From assembly GCA_031769625.1 (NCBI GenBank), contig JAUIMM010000213.1, positions 2,548,501 through 2,612,500 on the forward strand: DNA of 64,000 bases. Direction: 5' to 3'. The DNA is from Taudactylus pleione (Eukaryota; Chordata; Amphibia; Anura; Myobatrachidae). Position numbers and translations under genes: made by a program. A model generated the notes under the pieces. That model was not told where the DNA came from, searched no databases, and saw nothing but the letters and a program-made list of their open reading frames with translations. Positions 12,361-25,119 of the stretch are shown here, piece by piece (the stretch's first letter is position 1; every line of letters begins with the position of its first letter).

Positions 12361-12813
12361 TTTGTCCATGGCAAACTGAGATGTAAACACATACAGTATG
12401 TGCCGGTCATATAGATTAGCCATTTTTCCAAGTCCACTCAGCCACCTCCACAAATCTGATGTTGCTCACATTTTCAGTATCTGCTCTTTTGCAAGACAAG
12501 ATTGGAATTCCCTCCTTTCATTACAGTAGTTGTCCTCACACAGAGGAGATCAATGTACAGAATTTCAGATGTTTGTGTTCAGTAGCTCTTGAAGATGGGT
12601 AACTACTCCTTGCTCATCCAGTCATGCCATATACAGTTCACATTTTAACAATACTCTGGTAATAAACAAGTTTTGAAGTTTGATAAGCAAAATGCATGAG
12701 AAAACTTCAAGGAGAACAGGTTACTTTGAAAGGGTGCCAGTTTCCAAAAAAAGGATTAACAATAAGGAAAATAACATATCTTACACAAAAACAAAATGTC
12801 CAGAGGAGTGTAA

Positions 12814-13104
12814 AGGTGCCCATCCACTAGCAGACATGAAAACGAATGCACGATTACGACATTGTCGTTTGTCAGTCTGTGATAAGCCTGCACTGAACGA
12901 GCAGTCGTTCAGTGCAGGCTCATCAATCTGCAAACATGCTCAACCTGACGATATCTTCAGGTTGACCAGCATGTTTGCACGATGATAGATGTCTAAACGA
13001 CCAGCGGGCATGCGCATCGCTGGTCGTTTTAGACATTTTTGCAAACGATTGAATGGTCGTTATCGTTCAATCACTCGACTCAATCGTCTAGTGGATGGGC
13101 ACCT
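12814..13104 (+). mobile_element. AGGTGCCCATCCACTAG foldback MITE, copy 1
   Basis: Inverted ends AGGTGCCCATCCACTAG and CTAGTGGATGGGCACCT with TAA on both sides (12811-12813, 13105-13107). Interior hairpins include CTGCACTGAACGAGCAG against CGTTCAGTGCAG. The 3-bp TAA duplication suggests a PIF/Harbinger-type source. Confidence 0.88.
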
Positions 13105-13628
13105 TAAGGAACAAAAAATCTGTCCAGGGCTAAAATGCAGACAACCCCCCTGTGAGGGCAAGTTTAGAGATAGTACTATTTGACCCCCTACCTGGTTTCT
13201 CCATAAGCAAATGCCATTTCTGGGAATATTGCACATCATCTTTTCCATCCCCAACCTTAACACACAGTGGGGGTGGCAAACAACTGGTTATTGTTGACAG
13301 GCTTATTTAGTACTGAAAGTCTCTTCTTCAAGCTATCATATGGTGTTGCCACAGTTAAATTATTTTACGTGGACAACAAAATATTTAGCAGTCGCTTTGT
13401 TTATGCTCACCCGACGTACTGAAATTGATAAGTTGCATTCTGGGTAAGTTAGGGAGTACAAACACTTAATGAATCACCAGCAATATATAGGTCTATATTT
13501 TTTTTTCAACACTAATTTATGGAGAAGATTGAGTGATTTGAGTTACTATGTTACTATGTGATTTGAGTTACTATGCTTTGAAAGCTATTTTACATCAGCA
13601 TATTACTTAAGGGAATGGTATAATGTTG
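13105..13628. other. Unassigned intronic sequence
   Basis: No element ends or coding motif recognised. A short direct repeat GATTTGAGTTACTATG occurs twice near 13533-13575. Confidence 0.4.
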
Positions 13629-14276
13629 CATACACACGGTACAACCTGCACAATCAATGATATCGCCGATAGATTTCCCTCCAACTTTCTGTAGTGCAGG
13701 GCAAACGATTTTGGGTGTACACACTGACAGGTATCTATGGTGGGAATGCAATTCAATGTGCTATTGAATAGCGATGGGAGGGACTCCCGAAGCTAATCAA
13801 TACACTGCGTTGTTTGGGCACGCTAAGGATTTGGGCGTTGTGTGGGCGCGCTGGAGATGCGAAGAGACATCCGACCAAAGTTCCGGGTGCGTGGCTGTTT
13901 TTCTGCATAGCGCGGCACTTTGGTCAGTGCCCTTGTTAAGGCGCGATGACTGCGATAACTGGCATTCTCCGACCACACAGCGCACTTAATTGAATAGCTC
14001 CGGGAGCTCGCTCCCGGCGCTATTCAATTCGCAGTGAATTGAATCGCCCCATATGATAGATATTTCAGTGAAGTCATCTCTTTACAGGCAAATCTTTACA
14101 AAATCGTCCAAGTCGGCCTGCATGTACGGTCGACCATAGATATCGTTATCGTTCATGCGGGAACGCGCATCGTTGGTCGATCATTCACTGCATGAAAATG
14201 AACGATATGAATGATTTATCGTTGAACGATATCGTGATCATTCATATCATTCTGGAAAATCATCCCGTGTGTATGC
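13629..14276. mobile_element. GCATACACACGG foldback element with a nested element
   Basis: Ends GCATACACACGG and CCGTGTGTATGC are inverted. A second element (13742-14050) is nested inside. Confidence 0.75.
13742..14050. mobile_element. GCAATTCAATG...ATTGAATAG nested element
   Basis: The left end GCAATTCAATGTGCTATTGAATAGC matches the reverse complement of the right end GCTATTCAATTCGCAGTGAATTGAATCGC. It belongs to the widespread class here whose ends carry ATTCAATT. Confidence 0.7.
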
Positions 14277-14281
14277 TAAGA

Positions 14282-14706
14282 GATAGACAGTAATTCGTTA
14301 GACAATATCTAGATAGACAGTACATGTTAGACAGTGACTAGTTGGACAGGGACAAAAGTTCGACATGAAAATAGCAGTCACAAAAATGGTTGACAATTTT
14401 TGTTTGTTTATTTTTTAGCCCTAATCCTTACCGTAACCCTAACCCTCCCCTTGGTGCCTAACCCTAAGCATCCCTCCTGGTGCCTAACCCTCACCGTCTG
14501 GGTAAGTACATAACCATAAAAAAAAAAAATGACAACCATTTTTGTGTTGACCATTTTCATGTCGAACTTTTGACCTGATCGACCTTTTGTACCTGTCGAC
14601 CTTTTTACATGCCGAACTTTAGTGTGTCTGACTTTTGACCCTGTCTAACATCTGGTGTCTATCAACACATTGTCTAACTAATTAATGTCTATCTATAGTC
14701 GGGAAC
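14282..14706. mobile_element. Foldback element with telomere-like core, copy 1
   Basis: Arms such as ACAAAAGTTCGACATGAAAAT and ATTTTCATGTCGAACTTTTG flank a core of CCCTAACCCT and GGTGCCTAACCCT repeats (about 14417-14500). Outer arms are TAGACA/TGTCTA repeats. Confidence 0.7.
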
Positions 14707-17195
14707 CCATTACTTAAGGTGCTCCATCCCCCTGACCTATATACCAACTGCACTGTATGTTATTGTTCCATTGGAACATACTTGATTTACGGTATCACAC
14801 TATTGTTTAATCCCTAGTTATATGGGATGAGATTGGATGACATCAGAACCTTCCCACTCCAGAGGGATTTGATTTACAATCCAGTAGACGCTGACGAATC
14901 CTTTCCGTACAAGAGGGATTTTGTGTACACTGTGCTTTGAAGACTTACCTTCTGTAACCATATTACCAAAGGGGAAACTTTCCTTTAACCAATTATTCTA
15001 CCACCAGCCAGAAATTAGATTTGTGTTTGCCTATATATGCAAACATATTACTGTATTACAGTATTGTCAATTCTTTCCTATTTTGTATGGGTTTTTTTTT
15101 TGTATCATTGAGAATTGCCGAACCTCTACATCTGAGACCTTGTGAATATTCTTATCTTTGTTAATTACCTCTTTTCTACTCTGCTGTCTCTGATAATCAC
15201 CTCTCATTCCCACCTACACTACTTTCCTCCACGCAGCTACAAACCAAAAGGAACTTCCTACCATGCCCGATCACACTCTCCTACACCCTCCAAACTTATT
15301 ATTATTTCTTTATTAACAATTATAGCACATACACACATTCCGCAGAGAATATTTGGTCATTCATATCACTCCCTGCCGCAGTGGTGCTTACATAGACTTT
15401 AATGTTAATTCAATGTTATCCAATTAATCTACTTGTACGCTTTTGGATTGGATTGGGAGGAAACTGGAGCACCTGATTGAAACCCAAGCAAACAAGGGGA
15501 CAACATATGAACTCCACAGATATAGGGCCTAAGTTGCTACTATACATGCACTATCAAGTGTATACACTGAAAGATTAACTATTTTTAAAAGTATTTTCCA
15601 TCCATTGTGAAATGTATTGAAGAGGGGCCTATAACGGTTTCCCATGTGGTAAAACATGGCATTACAGACAAAGAAAAAAAAATGCAAATAGGCAACAAGG
15701 ATTGCAACATAAAAAGTAATAACATACACAGCTCTAAATGTCACCATTTAACATTTGTACTCATATTTGCAATTTTTATTTTTCGTTTATTTGCATATTT
15801 GACGTTTTCAGGAGACTCCTAAAGGATGTGGTCACTCATCACTGATAAGTACCCATAACTTTAATCAACTTCTATCTAAAATAGTGTTCCAAAGCTGGAT
15901 GCTTTGCTTGTTCCTATACGTACGTCCAGTGATTGCTTATTTCTTGGCCTTTTATGCTGTGTGTCAGCTGCACAGCTGTGATAGTCACAGTAAGTTATTA
16001 CCAGAATGTCACTCTATGGTAGCGTATCCAGTAAATAATAGTGTTGGGGTGAAAAAAACCTAACAGATAGTTTTGACAATCCATAGTACTTGGGCTGTGC
16101 TTGCTGTGTCCTGCCATTTGGAAAATTAAACTCTCCGTCTTGTAGTCCTGAACAGGAGTTTTGTTAACATTTATTTTCATATATCAGTATTTATTATTCT
16201 AGAAATCTCAGTGGAGCAACCGAACTGTGTTTAGTTGGCACAAAATTCTTCCAGTGTAATCCTATTGAAGAGTTTTTTGAGGCAAAATTATCACTAATGA
16301 CGAGACCAAGAGTCCTTATTTAACAGATATTAGGAAGTACTTAGGATTAGTTTCCTTTTCAAGAAAGTGTACAAATTTAGTGATGATTTCTAGCAGTATC
16401 TAATGCGCTATTATAATATATTATGAGAAGATTTACTAAATTTCAACTTTGTTGTGTCAATTTGTTTAGCGTTCTTTCATTTGTTTTTTATCCCCTTCCA
16501 GTCTCCCCTTTATTCCTCATCACCTGGATCCCATAACCCCACCTTTCTCCAACTAAACAAGGGTTTTTTTCTTGTTCTGAAAAGGATTTATTAAGATTAT
16601 CAAAATCATGGGGAGGGGGGTTGTTCATGGAAAAAAAAAAAAAAGAAGAGGTGACTCCAGCTGGGAAAACTGTGTAACCACTTAGCTGGATTGGTCACAT
16701 TATATGCAACCACACCACCCCGCTGTGTCCCCCCATTTTTAAAAGATGATCCATTCTGCACATGTCCAGATCGGCTCTCCTATGATTCCCTGGTCTCGCC
16801 ATGCAAACAGCATTCTGGAGCGTATTACCCTCTAGCATTATTCGGCTGATCTCTTCAAGTGCAGAGATCAGCTGCAGCAGATGGGATGGATCATTGCCCC
16901 CCTTGACACACGCTCCTCTGCGCTCTGTATGTGGTAGAGGAGTTAGTGCTTCAGGATGGTAGGGGTGTAATTCCCACACAGCTCTATTTGCCCTGGGGGC
17001 GGGAGGAAGGGGGTGTAATGCACCAATTAAAAATATGGGGGGTGGAGGAATTTTATATTCGGTAAATTACACTGATCACTGGAGGAGGGTTGCATGTGCA
17101 AGGGTAATGACGATAGGGTCACAATGCCATATTTACATTTATATTTATTAAGTAGTGCTCTGTAGCTTGCGACTATTTTATTACAGATGATTAGT
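14707..17195. other. Intronic sequence, mostly unassigned
   Basis: A stretch at about 15440-15530 (GGATTGGGAGGAAACTGGAG and CAAACAAGGGGACAACATA) resembles a very common fish and frog interspersed repeat tail. No gene is recognised in the rest; poly-A occurs at 16631-16644. Confidence 0.45.
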
Positions 17196-17300
17196 AATCA
17201 TACTCTACTTAACATTTAACTAGCACCTTCTAGAAGATAATAGCTAGAATCTGATTGGTTGCTATGGGCAACATCTTCACTTCTAAAAATACTTCACTAC
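17196..17300. mobile_element. Partial CCAATCAGC-type MITE
   Basis: Only the right-hand inner arm, TCTGATTGGTTGCTATGGGCAAC, is recognisable; the matching left arm is missing. Confidence 0.5.
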
Positions 17301-17389
17301 AGAAAGTTCAAGGGAAATTTTTCACCAATATCATTCATACAGCACATCGTCTAGTGTGTATGAGCCTTTAGACTTTGGGTGTCAGCATT

Positions 17390-18560
17390 GAGTGCAGTGA
17401 TCTGGTGGTGAAATAAGTTAATTGAGTGGGTCCTATCCAGGAACAAGGCAGATGCCAGACAGCGAGTGACTGTATTCCACTGTTTGAACTACCTCCATAA
17501 GCCTGGGAAGGTCATAAAATCCATATTTTTGAATATTACTCAGCTGAGGTCACCTGTGCTCTCCACCATTTGTATCCAATTTAATAAAGAAACAAAAATT
17601 CACACTACTATACCCAGATTCAGTTGTGTCTTGCTGGTGTTTTCCTTGAATTTACTAGCTGTCTGCATCAAACACACTTGGTGGGCTCAGCAACACAAAG
17701 GCCTGGACGTCCCCAAAAGACAACAGGGGTGGAAGATCGCAGGATCCTTTCCACATTAAAACCTCTTCACAACATCTATCCAAGTGAAGAACACTCCAGG
17801 AGGTAGGTATATTATTATCCAAGTCTACCATAATGGGAATACTTTATGATATCAGATACAGAGGATTCACCACAAGTGCAACCATTCATAGAGAACAGAG
17901 CAGGCCAAATTAGACTTTGCCATTATACATCTAAAAAAAATGGGGGACATTCTTTGGCAGATAAACTTAGATCAACCTGTACCAGAACGATGGGAAGAAA
18001 AAAAAAAAATATGGAGAAGGTTTGGAATGGCTCATGTTTTGAAGCTTACCACATCATCTGTAAAACATTGGGGAGGCAGTGTGATGGCACGGGCATGCAT
18101 GGCTTCCAATGGCACTGGGTCACTAGTGTTTATTGATGATGTGACAGAAGTCAAAAGCAGCCGGGTGAATGACATTTATTAGGGATATACTCTGTCTGCT
18201 CAGAGTCAGAAAAGTTGTTTGGACAGCGCTTCACAGTACAGATGGACAATGACCCAAAGCATATTGCAAAAGCAACCCAGGAGTTTTCAAAGGCATAAAA
18301 AGTGGAATATTCTGCAATGGCCAAGTCAATCACCCAATCTCAACTCGATCAAATGCATTTCACTTGCTGAAGACAAAACTAAAGACAGAAAGACCAACAA
18401 ACAAACACACACAACAACTGGAGACAGCTGCAGTAGAGGCCTGGCAAACTGGCAAAGCATAACAAAGGAGGAAATGCAGCATTTGGTGATGTCCATTGGT
18501 TCCAGACTTCAGGCAGTCATTGCCTGCAAAGGATTCTCGACAAAGTGTTAAAAATGAACA
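17390..18560 (+). pseudogene. Tc1/mariner-like transposase relic 1
   Basis: Translated pieces in shifting frames fall in the order of a Tc1 transposase. A GRPQKTTGVEDRRILSTLK-type DNA-binding linker lies near 17700-17765. A stretch with FGMAHVLKLTTSSVKHWGGS then VMARACMASNGTGSLVFIDD lies at 18010-18140. MDNDPKHI is followed by WPSQSPNLNSI near 18240-18350. Several frameshifts and stops; the catalytic Asp of NDPKH is still visible. No clear terminal inverted repeats were identified. Confidence 0.82.
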
Positions 18561-18620
18561 TTTTAATATGATCATGTTAATTTGTCCAACTATGTTTGAG
18601 CCCCTGAAAATAGGGGACTC

Positions 18621-19085
18621 TGGACCTGATTAAGTGATGTATGCCAATTCCGTCAAAACTGCAAATTTCTACACAGCGACTGTGCACAAAAATGCAAATG
18701 TCGCAGCCACCAGGATTTGTATTGAGGCGTCCACCGGTGGCTTTGCAAATCAAAGCGACCGCGTACAAAGACGCAGCTCGTTTGCAGATCAGTCAATTAT
18801 CAGAGTTCTGGGAAACCCTATAGTTGCGCAGAATGGGCGCGGGAACTGAGACGCCAAAGCCATTTTTAGTGCGTACAAGATCGCATTCACATGCAGACAT
18901 GTCCTGAAAACAGCTGCAACATGCCTGCGTTTCAGTCACCACTTCAGTCCCTGCCTGTCAATCACTTTGTGAATAAATCCTCACTGCGTGAGACATCAGT
19001 AATGAAATTTGACACATGCTCAGATTACCAATAATCGCTCAAACTGCGTAAGCATCTGCATTGCATACATCTCTTAATCATGCCC
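18621..19085. mobile_element. Element with GGACCTGATT ends, type 2 interior, second copy
   Basis: Same blocks as 11903-12360 in the same order: GGATTTGTATTGAGG, ACGCAGCT, CCTGTCAATCA, AATCCTCAC, AATAATCGCTCAA. Strongly diverged; ends are approximate. Confidence 0.6.
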
Positions 19086-19239
19086 TGTGTATAAAATTGG
19101 TTGCAATTCCTAAACATTTCAAACAATATTTTTGTTCAACCTCTTGAATTAAATAGTTATTTGTTTGTTAGTTATACATTTGTTAATATATATAATATAA
19201 ACTGTTCTTCTCTATATTTACAAGCCCATACCTATTTGG

Positions 19240-20338
19240 CAGTTTATGTTCTCCCCATCCCCATCTAGAGAAGCGCATTTGCAATCCAAGGCCCACTTTG
19301 ACGATCATTTCATCAGCTGGGATGCCGCCACACGTTTGATCAGGACTTTCAGTTCCTTAAATTGGGGAATATATCTGTGCACCTTTTATCTAATTTAGTT
19401 CAGAGGGATCATGCCTCTTCTTATATAAAGTTTTTGAGTAGGTCTGAGGGATCCAAGGTTCATAAAGGCACAGACATTGTGGGATTACTGAAATCGTTCT
19501 ATGAATACTTTTATTATCAAGGCCCTGTAGATGCTTCCGAAAAGCTTGTTTTGGTCTAAGGTTTCTCTACAACAAAATTCCCAAGCTAAGTTGGATATGC
19601 TGACTGCCCCGATTGATAGGGAAGAAATTGTTAAGGTTATCAAACAATTGAAACAAGGCCCCAGGACCTGACTACCTTTCTGGGGAAATCTACTATAGAA
19701 GATTTTATCAGACAGGATTTGTGACACACATCCTTACTGACAAGGCGCTCTCTCCCTATTTTTATTTGGCATTTAAGGTATTACCCAAGCCGGATCGTGA
19801 TCCAACGTTCCCTGGTTCCTGTATAGACAGATTTCCCTTTTAAATGTTGATTATAAGATACTTACCAATATACTGTTTGATAAAACTTATTTTACCTGGT
19901 GTTCTTTCCCCCGGATCAGACAGGCTTTACTGCAGCATGACATTCAGTTGTTACTATTAGAAGGGTTCTCTCAGTTATGTGACGGTTTCGATTGGGGGTT
20001 GGGGGGATGGGGAACACTCTCTGGCGGTGCTCTCAATGGATGCAGAAAAGACCTCTAAGAGACGCTTTCTCGATTTGGGTTCTCAAGCAGGTTTATAGAA
20101 ATTTTACAGAGTTTGCATTTTTGCCCACTAACCCAAGTGTCCAGCAATGGATTTTTGTCTGAACCTTTTCAAATCCCGAGGGGGGCTCATCAGGGGTGCC
20201 CGTTGTCACCTCTACACCTTACGTATCGCACATAAAACTTTCATGGCATTAAAAAGCTCTGTCACTTCTAAAATCTCTCAATTTGCTGATGATGTGTTAT
20301 TGTGTGTGTGTGTCTGATCCTGAAACCTTAATCCCTGT
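19240..20338 (+). pseudogene. L1-like LINE reverse transcriptase, left part
   Basis: Frame-shifting translation shows L1-clade RT signatures in order: MLTAPIDREEIVKVIKQLKQ near 19597-19656, ISLLNVDYKILTNI near 19830-19875, GCPLSP near 20200, and the active-site box QFADDVLLC near 20280-20305. It stops abruptly where a hAT element is inserted and resumes at 22326. Indels show the LINE was already dead or has decayed since. Confidence 0.8.
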
Positions 20339-22325
20339 CAGGGCCGGCTCTAGGCATGTTCCACCTGAGCGGCCGCTCAGGCTATGTGTAGGCAGTCTAT
20401 TAACTGCCGCATGCACAATCCTATGGCTGCGCATGCGCAATAAGAATGCCACTCCAGTTCCCCGTGCCACCATGACAGCCAGCTTAAGGCTCGTAAGTGC
20501 AAAGGTTTCTGACCACCTTGTGCTGTAGGGCTGAGGCCTGTAACAAGATTGGGACTGATCTCTGCTTTGTTCATTCCATGTCATCGGTTGCGCTAGAACA
20601 GGCTAAGCGTAGTCCACTGGGGATCTCTCTATTTGGACTACAATTTAAGAAAAAAAGTGGTGAATTGGGGGTGCAGGGTCCAAAAGAGTTGAGACTGAAA
20701 TTGAGAGGGGGTATGACTTAAACTGGGAGAATTAATTAGTAGAGGGGAAGAGTCTAGATTAATTTGTAAATTTGTAAACTGCCCCCCTAAAAGAAAAGTC
20801 TAGATCCAGAGGAGGAGAAGTGAACCACGGCGCAGCATGAGGACTTGGTCTGCGGGAGATGGGAACTGCAGCTGCAATAAGCAAGTAAGTGCTGCTGACA
20901 GGTGAATCTGCATGAACTCCCACCTGGAGGCTGGAGTGGGACTGAATTTTAGTTTATTGGTAAGTGTGAAACGGAGTATTGTAGAGTGGGGGAGGGGGCA
21001 CTGTGGTTGCAGGGGCTGAGTGAGTCTGAGGAAGGTCCTGGTGGAGCACTGTGTTTGCAGTGAGCAGGGGCTGAGACTGGCGGGGGCTGTGAGTGTGCTG
21101 GCTGAGAGGAACACTGTTTGCAGTGAGTAGGGGCTGAGACTGGGGAGGGCTGTGGGAGTGCTGGCTGAGAAGCACTTTTCGCAGTGACTGGCTAGCTGGA
21201 GTCTGAGTCTGGGGATTGTGAGGGTGCTGGCTGAGGAGCAATGTGACTGCAGTGAGTGGGCGCTGACTCTGGACTGGGGACTGAACAGTGGCTGAAGGAG
21301 GGCTGGCTGAGGAGCACTGTGACTTCAGAGTCAGTGATGGGGACTGTACTCAAAAATACACTTGCTATCTATCAACAATTATTATGAAGTCTATTCTGGT
21401 GTGATGTATATATTAAAGGTTGGCGTTACCCCTTGAGCTGTAAGAAAAAATAAAAGGTTGGGATAAAAGAAATTAGGAAGGGGTTTCAAATGAATGTGTA
21501 ATGTGCAAAAGTCCACTGATGTAGAATGTGATTTAATGTAATGCTGTGTAAGGGGAAATATAGATTTGACCGTTATAGAGAAAACATTCAGATTAAAATA
21601 TGCTCCACGAACCGCAAGGAATATATACAATTAGAGGACAATGTGTTTTTTTATTTATTTTTTTTTGTGTGGGAGCATTCATTGCATTGATGTGTGTTAT
21701 GATTTCTTTTTTTTTTTTTAATGTGGTAGCATTCATTGCATCAGTGTGTGTTTTATTTATTTTGCCTGTGGGGTATACATTTAATCAATGTGTGTGTTTT
21801 TTATTTGTCCTTTTGAGGACAATGTGTGTTTTTACCCTGTGCGGGCCAATGTGTGTTTTAGGTCCTGTCGGGGTTAATATGTGGTGCTTTGTTTATCATG
21901 TGGGGGCAAAGGAGCAGGGCCCTCTTACCTCTTGTCTGTCTGTTACTACCTAGTTTTGTTCTATTGTTTCCATTTGTAAAGCGCAACGGAACATGCTGAG
22001 CTATATAAAGAAACTGTTAATAAATAAATAATAAAATAAAGTTGTGTTGTTTGAGTAACCTGTGAGGACCAATGTGTGTTAATTTTATAATAAATGGCAT
22101 GGTAACATTTTGCTCAAATTGACTCCTTTTGTATTTTTTTTATATCTCTCCTGTTATTTCTTTAGTTAAAAAATAGTAAATATTTGTTTTCAGATAACAA
22201 AGAAATATAAATCTATGTACATATTTATATATGGATCGAGTGTGTGTGGGCGGGCAAGCATGCGCGCTTGGGGGCGCTCCATCTATTTCTCGCACAGAGT
22301 GCTAATTGACCTGGAGCCGGCCCTG
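20339..22325. mobile_element. Non-autonomous hAT-type element, 1,987 bp
   Basis: Inverted ends CAGGGCCGGCTCTAG and CTGGAGCCGGCCCTG are flanked by a perfect 8-bp duplication ATCCCTGT (20331-20338 and 22326-22333). CAGGG ends with an 8-bp duplication are hAT hallmarks. No transposase was recognised. The interior has a tandem array (about 21045-21330) and a run of CAATGTGTGT repeats (about 21640-22080). Confidence 0.92.
21045..21330. repeat. Degenerate tandem repeat inside the hAT element
   Basis: A unit of about 60-70 bp with GGGGCTGAGACTGG and GTGCTGGCTGAG recurs about four times with substitutions and length changes. Confidence 0.7.
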
Positions 22326-22840
22326 ATCCCTGTTATTATTGACCTGGTATCTGAGTTTGGTTCCTTTGTTTGGTATCGTGTGACTTTGCACAAGTCAGAG
22401 ATCGGTTTCTCTGCTCCCTATCTCTGCTGTGGGCCAATTCCACCAAACTGATTCCCATTTTAAATATTTAGACATTCAAATTCCATGGAATCTTAATAGA
22501 TTTTATAGAAATAGATTTACTCCTGTGATTGGACTTATGAGCAAATTGCTGGACAGTTGGCGTTCTCTCCCCTTATCCCTGTTGGGCTTGCCCTTCTTAA
22601 AAGTGTTATTTTACTGAAATTGTCATAGCCTATATAAATGCTTCCTATTTGGCTCAGTCAGACATGTCCCACTGTGTTAAGCAAGTTTTGCAATTTCTTT
22701 TGCATAGCTAAACTGTACATACTAGACAGAAAGGAGATTTGGTAGTTTCTGATGACCTGTCCTTTTCACATTCATTTTTTTTCAGTACATTTTGGACTTC
22801 AGTTAGAGATGTTCTTCCCTTACTCTTTGGCAGCCTCCCA
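22326..22840 (+). pseudogene. L1-like LINE, middle part
   Basis: After the hAT insertion and its duplicated ATCCCTGT, the RT frame continues without loss (IPVIIDLVSEFGSFVWYRV...). It fades toward 22800, where another element interrupts it. Confidence 0.72.
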
Positions 22841-23539
22841 GCACATTAAACAGCCGTCTAGTCACGCCATGCCATTGCACGACTTGGTAGCGCCCAGCGT
22901 CTTCTCATGCAATTGAGTCTGTATCAGCATGCAAAATGCTATGTTAGTTACAGTGTCACAGCCTTTAACACTGTAACGTAGCATTTCGCATGCAGATATA
23001 ACCATAGTTACACACAAAATATAGGCATACAGCATAACATTTTAAACAGCATAAGCTGCTTGTGTGTCCTATTCGCATTGCTTTGCAAATAAGATGCATT
23101 TGAATTAGGGATGTGCAGGCTCTGATAGGTTCGAGTTTGCATGCAGAGTTCGGATTTGTCCCTCCAAAAAAACCTAACTCAGAAAGAGGCAAAACGTCAT
23201 CTTTGCATGGACAAACATCATCATTCCTGGACAAAAGTCCAGGAATGATGATGTTTGTCCATGCAAGATGACGTTTTGCTTTTGTCCAGGAATGATGATG
23301 TCTGTCCATGCAAGATGATGTTTTGCCTCTTTCTGAGTTCCGTTTTTTTGGAGGGAAAAATCCGAACTCGGCGTGCAAACTCGAACCTATCCGAGCCTGC
23401 ACATCCCTAATTTGAATGGAAAAAGTTACACGACAAGACGCTAGGTGCTACTGAGTCGCATGGCGCTCAGGCATTATGTGTAACGTGACTTGTAGTGCAC
23501 GGAGGTTTGATGTATGTGGACACATCTGTACGTAGGCCA
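22841..23539. mobile_element. Foldback element in the LINE, itself interrupted
   Basis: Left arm near 22868-22912 (CATGCCATTGCACGACTTGG, AGCGCCCAGCGTCTTC) pairs with the right arm near 23430-23470 (AAGACGCTAGGTGCTACTGA, GTCGCATGGCGC). A hAT MITE is inserted at 23106-23409. Borders are approximate. Confidence 0.65.
23106..23409. mobile_element. hAT MITE, long palindrome with a duplicated arm
   Basis: 304 bp with ends TAGGGATGTGCAGGCTC and GAGCCTGCACATCCCTA and a perfect 8-bp duplication ATTTGAAT (23098-23105, 23410-23417). The left arm (about 23188-23232) can pair with either of two right arms (23238-23279 and 23280-23327). Confidence 0.93.
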
Positions 23540-24120
23540 TTTATATCTCAGAGTCAGAGGAGACATATGGTGGCGGCTGAGTCAGGACATTGCCCAAAAT
23601 GTAAATGCCCAGATCATGCCACCTTTTTCTATAATCTATGAGAATGTCCTAAAATTAGACATTTCTTGGACAGGAATTTGTCAATGCTTAGTTTAACCTC
23701 CGTCAAAGACCCCTCACTATTTTATGAGTGAACTTTATGAACTGCAATTTGGGTCACAACAGTCGGGTTGTCATCTCTTCGTTAACTACTTTACTCCTCA
23801 TTGAAAAGTGTTGTGAAACATTATAAAAAAAAAAAATCTGTCACTACAGTCCAAAATGTTAGAAATCTCTGAAACCACAAATTGGTATCTCTACCACAAG
23901 TTGTCTTGATGTGACTTTTGGTGGATGATGTTGCCACTTGTGTTCTTGCTGGGGTGGGAGGAGGGACTGAGGATGATCATAATTGAGAGGATGATCATAA
24001 TTGATTGTCAATTGCTTTAGGTTAATATATTTCTGTTTTACTGTGTGTTCCGTCTTTTAGGTTTATTCTTATTTAAAAAAAATTCCTCTTACACTACTTT
24101 AATGTTTGCCTTCATCTTAT
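23540..24120 (+). pseudogene. L1-like LINE, right part with Cys/His tail
   Basis: HCPKCKCPDHATFF followed by ECPKIRHFL (about 23590-23665) is the C-terminal Cys/His module found at the end of L1-like RT proteins. The non-coding 3' part is AT-rich; the end is approximate. Confidence 0.7.
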
Positions 24121-24171
24121 TCTGGGCCGTCATGCTTTAGACAAATATTATGTGTACTCTATCTAAGGGGT

Positions 24172-24590
24172 TAATCCAATTGCCTACGAAGGGTGCGAGT
24201 CGTCGTTGCAACGGCGTTAAAACCCCGGCAACGGCACCGCATTTTTACACTGTTACAAAAAATGCATTCAACAGTCATTTGACACAATTTAAGAAACCCA
24301 AATACTTTTATGAGGGCCACTAATATGCTTCTATATTGATGTCCTATGTCAGTTAGCCTTTTTATTGGGTACAGACAGATTTCCCCAAATTCTGCTGTAC
24401 TTTTCGCAGGTTACGCCACTGACAGTTTGCAGGCGAATGCCGCTGCGCATCTTTTGTAATATGAAAAATACACGGGAGCATGCATAGGCAAAAGACGCAA
24501 AACAATTGTACCAAAACCCACGAAGTGTGCAAAAACTTAATGGACGTTAAGTTTTTGCATTATCGCGTCTAACTGAATTCCCCCCTATAT
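24172..24590. mobile_element. AATCCAATT...CTGAATTCCCCC-ended element
   Basis: The start GGGGTTAATCCAATTGCC...AAGGGTGCGAG resembles the element at 55130 (GGGGTCAATCCAATTAGC...AAGGGTGCAAG). The end CTAACTGAATTCCCCCC is of the same general type. Borders are approximate. Confidence 0.5.
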
Positions 24591-24622
24591 ATTTTATGAA
24601 AAATGTAACACAAATACACTGA

Positions 24623-25116
24623 GGACCTTATTCAGAGGCGGCCGTACGGTCTACGACCGCACGGCCACCTCGATGTTTTGCCAGTGCGCAGCGCCGGTCG
24701 TATCGGGTCTCTTTCCAAAGGGGGCGAGCTGTCGATGTTGATTGACAGCTCACCCTGTTCGGAAGGCGGGCCGGGGGGGTGGCAGCCCAAACGGAGGTGT
24801 TCCCATGGGAACGCCTGCCGTTTGGGGGAGGCCCCACTGACATCACTAGTGATGTCAGTGGAGAGCTTCCGGCTCTGACAGAGCCAGAAGCTCTCCGGGG
24901 CTTACGACAAGTGAGACCCTACCCAAGGGTCTCGTCGTAAGCCCCGATGGTCGCGATGGTCTCTGACCATCGCGACCATCACCCGAGTGGTCGTTAGAGC
25001 TGTGGGTGTTAACCCACATCTTAACGACCGCAACAGAGGCGGGCGGTAAGGATGCAAGCGGCCGCCCAGTTCCTGAGCGACCGCTTGCATCCTCCGACCG
25101 CCTCTGAATGAGGCCC
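24623..25116 (-). mobile_element. Serial-hairpin element, copy 2
   Basis: Ends GGACCTTATTCAGAGG and CCTCTGAATGAGGCCC with TGA on both sides (24620-24622, 25117-25119). It carries the same hairpin series and order as copy 1, including the long GATGGTCGCGATGGTC...GACCATCGCGACCATC arm. Confidence 0.88.
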
Positions 25117-25119
25117 TGA

